Assembly: GCA_023135565.1 (NCBI GenBank)
Contig: JAGLSW010000790.1
Coordinates: 1-42,504 of the forward strand
Direction of reading: 5' to 3'
Source of the DNA: Candidatus Aminicenantota bacterium
Lineage (GTDB): Bacteria; Acidobacteriota; Aminicenantia; UBA2199
DNA: 42,504 nucleotides
A program made the translations under genes and the position numbers. Within the stretch, counting starts at the first letter, position 1. Every line of letters begins with the position of its first letter. Shown here piece after piece: positions 36,862 to 42,504 of the stretch. The notes beneath the pieces were generated by a model. The model saw nothing but the letters and a program-made list of their open reading frames with translations, ran no database searches and was not told the origin of the DNA.

Positions 36862-38745
36862 TCATTTTTGTTTTTTGTGCTGAAATTGTTTGAATTTTAT
36901 AGTAAAAGAGGCGCCGTTCCCGGTTTCGTAGTTAATCTTACCACGGAGTTGTTTTACCAGGGTATCCACCAGCACCATACCCAGGCTCTCGCTTTCCCGT
37001 AGGTCGAAACCTTCCGGGATACCTATACCGTTATCACCGATACGCAGCTCAAGATCATATTCTTTATCTTCGCTGTTTCCTAAGTAGATATGCAGTTCTC
37101 CTTTCCTGCCTCCCGGGAACGCATATTTCAGGGAGTTGGTGATCAGTTCATTTATAATCAACCCTAAGGGGATGGTGGTTTCGACGTCTAAAAAAACATC
37201 CTGGACTTTAACTTTTAACTGCACCTGCCCGGGATTCAAGGAATAAGAGTCGAACAAATGCTGGATCAAACGGTTGATATATTCACGAAAATCTATTTTG
37301 GATAAATCACGGGAACGATACAACTCTTCATGTACTAAAGCCATAGTCCTGACCCGTTCGCGGCTGTTTTTGAAAACCTGGAGCGCTTTTTCATCCTTGA
37401 TATACCCGGATTGGAGACTCAAAAGACTGGATACGATCTGCAGGTTATTTTTGACGCGGTGATGAATCTCTTTTAGGAGAACCTCTTTCTCTTCGAGCGA
37501 CGCTTTAATCTGCTTTTCCATCTTGATACGCTCGCTGATGTCTTCGGTTACGCATAAGATGCCATCCTTACCGTCAGGCATAACTATTTTTTTCTCATTC
37601 AAGTTCATATAACAGGTGCTGCCGTCTTTTTTTACACTTTTCTCAGTATGCTTCAAAACCTCCCCTGAAATGAGATGCCCGATGTTACCGCTTACCTGGT
37701 GAACAATATCGGGGTGAGTGAACATGTGGACTTTTTGACCGATTATCTCCTTCGTGCTATAGCCGAAAGATTCACAAAAAGCAGGGTTGGCATCGATTAT
37801 ATTTCCATCCATATCCTCCAATAAAATGCCGCTGGGAGAGAGGTCGAAAAGGGTGCGATAGCGCTTTTCTCTTTTGAAAATCTCTTCCTGGGCCCGTTTA
37901 CGTTCGCTTATTTCCTGTTGGAGTTCTTCGTTGGCCGCCCTTAACTCAGTAGTGCGTTCTTTCACCAATTCTTCTAAATGGTCACGGTATTTTCTTAATT
38001 CTTCCTCTGCCCGTTTGCGCTCGGTGATGTCACGGTCATAACCCAGCACACCGGAAAATTTCCCCTTTGCATCGGTTAATGGCATCTCTTTACGCCAGAT
38101 ATTAATAGTGCTACCGTTCCTCCTCATGACCTGGATTTCCCCTTCGGCGGGCTGCAGGCGCTGCAATTGCCGGAATTTTTCGTGGAAAAGGGGGATCGAA
38201 GAGGGGCGTATAAAACTGGTCATATGTTTGCCCACCATCTCTTCCCGGGTATACCCGTAGAGCCGGGTGGCGCTGCGATTGCACATAGTAATGGTTCCAC
38301 TTGTATCCAGGATACTAACACCGTCCGGGGCGGAATCGAATAACAGGCGGTACTGTTCTTTGCTCTGGCGCAGCGCTTCTTCCGCCCACCTGCGGCCGGT
38401 TATATCGAGTATATGCACAATGGCCCGGGCAGAATCTTCCTCTTCCACATAATTGGTTTTTATGTTGAAGAACATACCGTCTTTTGCCCCTAACTCGGCG
38501 GACTGCGGCGTTTTTAACCTGAATGTTTTCTCGACAATACCATCCGCACCATTTTTCTGTTCTAAGGCTAAAATATCGTAAGCCCGGCTCTTCCCTTCGA
38601 CAATCTCCGGCCACCACTTGATAGCTTCTGTATTGGCCAGGATAATAACGAGGTTTTCCGCTACTTCGAAAATAGGATTCGGTACCGTATCGAGTATATA
38701 ACGGTATGGTTGTTTCGATTGCTTTTTACTTTCGCCTTTACTCAT
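36862..38745 (-). CDS. Multi-PAS sensor histidine kinase (HisKA_2)
   Basis: A 627-aa soluble kinase with three PAS-like domains: about 15-125 ('TVPNPIFEVAENLVIILAN'), about 130-245 ('YGYTREEMVGKHMTSFIRP') and about 295-410 ('FGYSTKEIIGQKVHMFTHP'). A coiled coil (HLEELVKERTTELRAANEEL) lies between the second and third. The LytS-like core has EIHHRVKNNLQIVSSLLSLQ near residue 430 and HATPase motifs GDNGIGIPEGF and LGMVLVDTL. The core is clearly related to that of the 965-aa kinase downstream. It is first in the three-kinase unit and has its own promoter at 38860-38889. The signal is unknown. Confidence 0.87.
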   Translation of the reverse strand: MSKGESKKQSKQPYRYILDTVPNPIFEVAENLVIILANTEAIKWWPEIVEGKSRAYDILALEQKNGADGIVEKTFRLKTPQSAELGAKDGMFFNIKTNYVEEEDSARAIVHILDITGRRWAEEALRQSKEQYRLLFDSAPDGVSILDTSGTITMCNRSATRLYGYTREEMVGKHMTSFIRPSSIPLFHEKFRQLQRLQPAEGEIQVMRRNGSTINIWRKEMPLTDAKGKFSGVLGYDRDITERKRAEEELRKYRDHLEELVKERTTELRAANEELQQEISERKRAQEEIFKREKRYRTLFDLSPSGILLEDMDGNIIDANPAFCESFGYSTKEIIGQKVHMFTHPDIVHQVSGNIGHLISGEVLKHTEKSVKKDGSTCYMNLNEKKIVMPDGKDGILCVTEDISERIKMEKQIKASLEEKEVLLKEIHHRVKNNLQIVSSLLSLQSGYIKDEKALQVFKNSRERVRTMALVHEELYRSRDLSKIDFREYINRLIQHLFDSYSLNPGQVQLKVKVQDVFLDVETTIPLGLIINELITNSLKYAFPGGRKGELHIYLGNSEDKEYDLELRIGDNGIGIPEGFDLRESESLGMVLVDTLVKQLRGKINYETGNGASFTIKFKQFQHKKQK

Positions 38746-38859
38746 AACAGCTTAACCTACCTTACACCAAAAATTTTGCAAATGCCTTTTTTCCCATAAG
38801 GACATCAAAATTTAGCTGTCCTGTCAAACTTCCTTCTAATTCATCTTAACTGGCTTTTT

Positions 38860-38889
38860 ATTATACCACGAAAACATTAACATTATCAA
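38860..38889 (-). promoter_or_regulatory. Promoter of the three-kinase unit
   Basis: On the minus strand TTGATA (38889-38884), an 18-base spacer and the perfect -10 TATAAT (38865-38860) lie about 115 bases before the kinase gene. It is divergent from the plus-strand promoter at 38917. Confidence 0.6.
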
Positions 38890-38916
38890 TAATTAAGTGA
38901 TTAAAAATTAGTGGGG

Positions 38917-38945
38917 TTGATTGCCGGGCGTAGTTGTGATATAAA
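38917..38945 (+). promoter_or_regulatory. Promoter of the discoidin-like/glycosyltransferase unit
   Basis: TTGATT (38917-38922), a 17-base spacer and TATAAA (38940-38945) lie about 30 bases before the gene, which has a CAGGAG ribosome site. Confidence 0.6.
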
Positions 38946-38977
38946 AAGATTTAAAAAACAATCCAGGAGATTTAAAT

Positions 38978-39664
38978 ATGAGCAAACGTTTATCCTTAAC
39001 AATGTGTATAATCTATGTGCTGTGCCTTTTCCCGGGGGCAGCAGCAGCGCCGCAGCAAGCGCAGGAAAAAAAAGTAGTACTAAAACTGCAATTGCCGAAA
39101 CCGATGTTTATCGGCACTCCCAAAAATATCCGTACTGCCAACTTAGAAAAAATCACCGGCAAAAAACGGAGACCTTTCTACGTTCCCATGGGCACAACAA
39201 AAATTTCTCCGGGAAAACCTGTTACCGGCAGCGACAGCGAACCGGTAATCGGGGAAATGGACATGGTGACCGATGGGGAAAAATCCGGGGGAGAAGGATA
39301 TTTTGTCGAGTTTGGTCCGGGCGTCCAATATGTCCAGGTGGACCTGCAGGGGATTTTTTTCCTCCATGCCGTACTGGTCTGGCATTACCATACCCAGCCC
39401 CGGGTTTACCGTGATGTGGTGGTCCAGGTTTCCGCCGACCCCGATTTTGTCAAAGGCGTCAAAACCATTTTTAATAACGACCACGACAATTCCGCCGGTC
39501 TCGGCATCGGCAGGGACAAGGAGTATATCGAAGTCAACGAAGGAAGATTGATCGATTCGAAAGGGGTAAAGTGCCGCTATCTCCGTTTGTACAGTAACGG
39601 TAATACTTCCAATGATATGAACCACTATGTGGAAGTGGAAGTTTACGGCATCCCGGCCAAATGA
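38978..39664 (+). CDS. Secreted discoidin-like (F5/8 type C-like) protein
   Basis: The protein is 228 aa with a signal peptide (residues about 1-24, cut near GAAAA). The C-terminal two thirds read like a galactose-binding/discoidin jelly-roll: 'MVTDGEKSGGEGYFVEFGPG' (start of the fold, 'D-G' turn), YVQVDLQGIFFLHAVLVWHY, 'YRDVVVQVSADPDF', and the ending 'CRYLRLYSNGNTSNDMNHYVEVEVYG'. This fold generally binds carbohydrate outside the cell. It is co-transcribed with two glycosyltransferases; its stop overlaps the next start (ATGA). It may bind a surface glycan these make, but the ligand is a guess. Confidence 0.75.
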   Translation: MSKRLSLTMCIIYVLCLFPGAAAAPQQAQEKKVVLKLQLPKPMFIGTPKNIRTANLEKITGKKRRPFYVPMGTTKISPGKPVTGSDSEPVIGEMDMVTDGEKSGGEGYFVEFGPGVQYVQVDLQGIFFLHAVLVWHYHTQPRVYRDVVVQVSADPDFVKGVKTIFNNDHDNSAGLGIGRDKEYIEVNEGRLIDSKGVKCRYLRLYSNGNTSNDMNHYVEVEVYGIPAK

Positions 39665-41640
39665 AAAAACCTGTCTTCGGGTTACTCTTTTTATTCATTC
39701 TCACAACTGCGCTGCTGCTGCGGCTGTACCGCCTCGACCTGCGGCCTATGCACCACGACGAAGCCAACCAGGCGATGAAATTCGGGCGTCTGTTGGAAAA
39801 AGGCGAATACCGTTACGACCGCGTAGATCACCACGGGCCTACGCTTTATTATCTTTCACTTCCCCTAACGCGAATAATTAGCGGGCCAAAATTCGCCGCC
39901 GTCGATGAGTCCGGCCTGCGTTTAGTGCCGGTGTTGTTCGGTGTGGGGATCATTTTGCTGCTCCTGCTTCTCACCGACGCGCTGTCGAAAAGCGCGGTTT
40001 TTTTTGCTGCTATCTTTGCCGCCATATCTCCGCTGTTGGTCTTTTACAGCCGTTTTTATATCCAGGAGACGCTGCTGGTTTTTTTTACTGTAGGCGCTAT
40101 AAGCTCGGGTTGGCGTTATTACCGGCGCCCGCATCCGGGTTGGGCTGTGTTGGGCGGTTTTTTTTTAGGCATGATGTATGCTACCAAAGAGACCAGTTTG
40201 ATTATCTTTGCCGCTTTGGCCGGGGCGCTGCTGCTGACGCGCATCACCTTATCGTCCCCCCACTCTCGTAGGGAGCCTACAAGGGGCTTGGGTGTAACAG
40301 AAAAGCGTACCGCTCATAAAAAGTTTTGGGAGTCCAGAACCCTTTTTCAAAAGGGTTTTGGCCGCCGGAGGCAAAGTAATTTCATTGCAGACGAAAAATC
40401 ACTCTTGCCGAACAGCGGCTCGATGCTGCCCCACGCATGTTGGGCTACCGGGGCTTTTTTGTTGACCGCCGTGCTTTTTTATTCTTCATTTTTTACCAAT
40501 CCCGCCGGGCCGGTAGATTCGATCTTATCGTTCAAGACCTACTTCTCCAAGGCCGGGGACGCGGGTTTTCATGAACACCCCTGGTACTATTACCTCAAGA
40601 TGCTGGTTTATTCGAAATACGGCAGCGGGCCGGCCTGGAGTGAAGGGTTTGTCTTGATACTAGCTTTGATAGGCAGCGCCGCTGCATTCAAACCAAAGCA
40701 CGCGGCGCGTGCACCCTATAAGCCGCTGCGCGGCAAAAACAGCAGCGGCCGTGAAATCCGGCACCCGCAATTTGATGAAAAACCAAAATGGGTTGGCAAG
40801 TTTTCACCTGTATTTCTTCGTTTTCTTTTTTTCTACACGCTGTTGACAACGGCGATATTCTCGTTAATTCCTTACAAAACGCCCTGGAACATGTTGCCTT
40901 TTTACATAGGAATGGTGATGCTGGCCGGGGCGGGAGCCGCCGTGATGCTGCACGGATGTGCCGCGCACCCAGCCAATAAGGAACGCTTACCTGAGCAGAA
41001 AAGCGTATCGCTCAACAAAAGTTTTGGGAGTCCAGAACCCTTTTTCAAAAGGGTTTTGGCCGCCGGAGGCAAATCGCTGCTGGTTTTGCTTTTATCAGCG
41101 GGTGTTTTCAACCTGTGGCAGCAAAGCCTGCGGGCGAATTTCAAATACTATGCGGATAACCGCAATCCTTATGTTTATGCCCAGACGGTAAATGATTTTA
41201 AAAGGTTGGTTTCGCGGGTCGAAGCCATTGCCGCGCTGCACCCCCGGCATCACGATATGTTGATCAAAGTGATTACCGGCCCCTACGAAACCTGGCCCCT
41301 GCCCTGGTACCTGCGTGCTTTCAAGAGGGTGGGCTATTGGCGGGAACCGGCCCCTGCCCTACCCTTAGCGGGCGTACCGCTGATCGTGGCTTCCGTGGAT
41401 AAAGACGAAAAAATTCGCGCTAATCTGCCGGACAGCTACCAGGTGGAATATTATGGGCTGCGCCCGGGAGTACTATTAATAGTATATATAAGAGCAGATA
41501 TCTGGGAAGCTTTCTTGAAATCGATATCTCTTGCCTCCGGCGGTGAGGGGGGCTTTTTTGAAAAATCGCCCCCCTCAACCCCCCAAAAAACTTTTGTTAA
41601 TTTAGAAAATGTGCGGTGCACACCAGCGACGGCAACTTAA
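39661..41640 (+). CDS. TIGR03663-type (Agl23-like) membrane glycosyltransferase with in-frame repeat insertions
   Basis: A 659-aa GT-C membrane protein. The N-terminus is diagnostic of TIGR03663: LYRLDLRPMHHDEANQAMKF (with the catalytic-type Asp in HHDEA), 'LLEKGEYRYDRVDHHGPTLYYLSLP', then many membrane helices. Four segments do not belong to the family: residues about 205-237, 347-358, 445-470 and 624-646. They are encoded by dispersed repeats (40274-40372, 40701-40734, 40994-41070, 41531-41598) also found between genes in this window. All keep the frame open, two of the same repeat are read in different frames, and they fall mostly in loops. It uses a lipid-linked sugar donor, by family. 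The overlap with the discoidin-like gene is four bases. Confidence 0.85.
   Translation: MKKPVFGLLFLFILTTALLLRLYRLDLRPMHHDEANQAMKFGRLLEKGEYRYDRVDHHGPTLYYLSLPLTRIISGPKFAAVDESGLRLVPVLFGVGIILLLLLLTDALSKSAVFFAAIFAAISPLLVFYSRFYIQETLLVFFTVGAISSGWRYYRRPHPGWAVLGGFFLGMMYATKETSLIIFAALAGALLLTRITLSSPHSRREPTRGLGVTEKRTAHKKFWESRTLFQKGFGRRRQSNFIADEKSLLPNSGSMLPHACWATGAFLLTAVLFYSSFFTNPAGPVDSILSFKTYFSKAGDAGFHEHPWYYYLKMLVYSKYGSGPAWSEGFVLILALIGSAAAFKPKHAARAPYKPLRGKNSSGREIRHPQFDEKPKWVGKFSPVFLRFLFFYTLLTTAIFSLIPYKTPWNMLPFYIGMVMLAGAGAAVMLHGCAAHPANKERLPEQKSVSLNKSFGSPEPFFKRVLAAGGKSLLVLLLSAGVFNLWQQSLRANFKYYADNRNPYVYAQTVNDFKRLVSRVEAIAALHPRHHDMLIKVITGPYETWPLPWYLRAFKRVGYWREPAPALPLAGVPLIVASVDKDEKIRANLPDSYQVEYYGLRPGVLLIVYIRADIWEAFLKSISLASGGEGGFFEKSPPSTPQKTFVNLENVRCTPATAT
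40274..40372 (-). repeat. Composite repeat inside the Agl23-like gene (99 bp, copy 1)
   Basis: AGCCTACAAGGGGCTT through TTTTGGCCGCCGGAGGC matches the reverse complement of 21719-21817 almost base for base. Its length is exactly 33 codons. It encodes AHKKFWESRTLFQKGFGRRR. Confidence 0.85.
40701..40734 (+). repeat. GC-rich repeat module inside the Agl23-like gene (copy 2)
   Basis: CGCGGCGCGTGCACCCTATA, continuing AGCCGCTGCGCGGC, matches 36808-36842. It encodes AARAPYKPLRG. Confidence 0.75.
40994..41070 (-). repeat. Composite repeat inside the Agl23-like gene (copy 3)
   Basis: AGCAGAAAAGCGTATCGCTC to GGCCGCCGGAGGC matches copy 1 and the inverted reference copy but is read in another frame, giving SFGSPEPFFKRVLAAGGK. 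Confidence 0.85.
41531..41598 (+). repeat. Repeat variant at the end of the Agl23-like gene (copy 4)
   Basis: TTGCCTCCGGCGGTGAGGGG at the start and CCCCCCAAAAAACTTTTGTT at the end match the borders of the reference repeat in forward orientation, with a different GGGGGGC/GCCCCCC hairpin between them. It supplies part of the protein's last 40 residues. Confidence 0.65.
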
Positions 41641-41648
41641 AAAAAACT

Positions 41649-42377
41649 ATGAGCACTGATATTTCGATCGTTATACCGGCCTTTAACGAGGCAGCCAAAA
41701 TCGGGGCGGACGTCCGCGCCGCCGCCGCTTTTATCGCCGCCCAAAACATGAAAGGCGAAGTTATCGTGGTAGATGACGGCAGCACGGATGCTACCACAGA
41801 AACTGCCCGAAACGCAGAAATACCGGGAAAAGTGAAACGCACGGTGATCCGTTTAGACCAAAATTCCGGCAAAGGCGCAGCCGTAAAAACCGGAGTTCTA
41901 AAATCCAAAGGCGAAATCGTTCTTTTTGCCGACAGCGGGCTGTGTGTTCCTTTTTCCGACAGCCTGCCTATTTTAGACCGGGTACGCGGCGGTTTGTGCC
42001 ACATAGCGCTTGCTTCCCGCCTCCATAAAGACACGAAAATAAAAAAAAACCGTCCCCTAAAACGGCGTCTACTTTCCCGTTTGTTTCATATTGCCGCTGT
42101 ATTAATTACCGGCCTGCCCGCAAAAATCAAAGATTCCCAGTGCGGTTTCAAACTCTATAAAGGCGACATAGCCAGGGAGTTGTTTGCCCTGTGCGGGTCG
42201 AGCGGTTACCTGTTCGAGTTGGAGATTTTTTTGCGGGCATTGCGAAAGGGGTACAGGATCGAAGAATTCCCTATCCGCTGGACTTGTGATTTAGACACGC
42301 GGCTGCGGCCCGGCAGAGACGCCTGTGCTGTATTAAAGGAGTTATTTTTCCTGCGCCGCAGCGCGGGGAGCCAATGA
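41649..42377 (+). CDS. Family 2 glycosyltransferase, dolichyl/polyprenyl-phosphate sugar synthase-like
   Basis: The protein is 242 aa from ATG 41649. The start is chosen because the fold begins ISIVIPAFNEAAKIG directly after it; the frame is open from GTG 41616, overlapping the previous gene. GT-A motifs are in order: VVDDGSTDATTE near residue 42, 'NSGKGAAVKTG', 'FADSGL' (D-x-D-like metal site), and SQCGFKLYKG near 160. It belongs to the DPM1/DPG-synthase-like branch. It probably loads a sugar onto a polyprenyl phosphate, the donor type used by GT-C enzymes such as the Agl23-like protein just upstream. The pair with the discoidin-like protein suggests surface glycan or glycoprotein assembly. 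Confidence 0.87.
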   Translation: MSTDISIVIPAFNEAAKIGADVRAAAAFIAAQNMKGEVIVVDDGSTDATTETARNAEIPGKVKRTVIRLDQNSGKGAAVKTGVLKSKGEIVLFADSGLCVPFSDSLPILDRVRGGLCHIALASRLHKDTKIKKNRPLKRRLLSRLFHIAAVLITGLPAKIKDSQCGFKLYKGDIARELFALCGSSGYLFELEIFLRALRKGYRIEEFPIRWTCDLDTRLRPGRDACAVLKELFFLRRSAGSQ

Positions 42378-42380
42378 TGG

Positions 42381-42504
42381 GCTTCGCAGCAGGGGTGATG
42401 ACAGCGCTTCTAAATTATCAAAAATTTTGTTCAACCCCACATGCGTGGGGAAGCGTTTAGCTGCTTCGCAGCAGGGGTGATGATAGCACTTCTAAATTAT
42501 CAAA
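42381..42504 (+). repeat. Start of a tandem or dispersed repeat at the window edge
   Basis: A 42-bp unit (GCTTCGCAGCAGGGGTGATG through TAAATTATCAAA) occurs at 42381-42422 and again at 42463-42504 with two mismatches, running off the window. Between them is the hairpin CCCCAC ATGC GTGGGG (42435-42450). No gene is seen. Confidence 0.7.

Noticed and set aside
42381-42504. CRISPR array at the right edge
   Set aside because: Only two 42-bp units are visible, the 40-bp interval holds its own hairpin, and no cas gene is present; a plain tandem or dispersed repeat fits at least as well.

Overview
The window reads as a fragment of an anaerobic, Gram-negative-type bacterial chromosome. Signs of this are lipoprotein and secreted 6-bladed beta-propellers with a G-x-GPGE motif, c-type cytochromes, an Rnf complex, a TIGR03663 (Agl23-like) glycosyltransferase and large PAS/HisKA_2 kinases. 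This mix resembles candidate phylum Aminicenantota (OP8), but that placement is an inference from gene content; there is no rRNA or tRNA gene here to test it. Two base-composition regimes are visible: a GC-richer core (about 5-21.5 kb and 31.9-42.4 kb) and AT-rich accessory DNA (1-5 kb and 22-31.4 kb).

Region 1 (1-4952) is accessory DNA. It holds remnants of small HEPN/toxin-antitoxin-like genes, then a short WYL-like protein, an OLD-family ATPase/TOPRIM nuclease and a second short WYL-like gene. The second WYL-like gene is cut off by a 1.3-kb IS200/RAYT-type transposase element with perfect 21-bp inverted ends. The OLD/WYL trio looks like a defence-type module.

Region 2 (5020-21539, all on the minus strand) is a long redox operon: octaheme cytochrome - rnfC - rnfD - rnfG - rnfE - rnfA - rnfB - nuoG-like - nuoE - nuoF. 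It is followed by a CBS-domain protein and two tandem haem-binding sensor kinases. The order cytochrome-rnfCDGEAB is that of the Methanosarcina acetivorans Rnf cluster. Both RnfB and NuoF carry a fused GltD/NfnB-like flavoprotein tail, RnfC lacks the glycine-rich NADH/FMN loop, and RnfD lacks the usual S-G-A-T flavinylation motif. The NuoEFG part resembles a bifurcating transhydrogenase (Sporomusa-type, Stn) more than a formate dehydrogenase or hydrogenase. Together these suggest ferredoxin, NAD(P)H and cytochrome pools joined at the membrane in a non-canonical way.

Region 3 (22081-31653) is an AT-rich island of small secreted peptides, beta-propellers and a candidate RiPP locus. A Cys-rich signal-peptide protein and a propeller lie beside truncated second copies of both. 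Next comes a strong promoter, an unannotated 54-aa Cys-x3-Cys-x3-Cys precursor peptide and a translationally coupled 697-aa radical SAM/SPASM protein with a second, GwsS-like SPASM domain at its C-terminus, then a propeller. On the other strand is an ABC exporter coupled to a propeller lipoprotein, bracketed by two 153-bp near-identical repeats. This is the best candidate for an undescribed system.

Region 4 (31899-38745, minus) holds three large soluble sensor kinases, two of HisKA_2 (LytS-like) type and one hybrid with receiver domains at both ends. Region 5 (38978-42377, plus) has a secreted discoidin-like protein, the Agl23-like glycosyltransferase and a family 2 glycosyltransferase. The Agl23-like gene contains four in-frame copies or fragments of the dispersed palindromic repeats found elsewhere in the window, as in Rickettsia palindromic elements. 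Window-wide, these repeats and the RAYT-type element point to an active history of small-repeat mobility.
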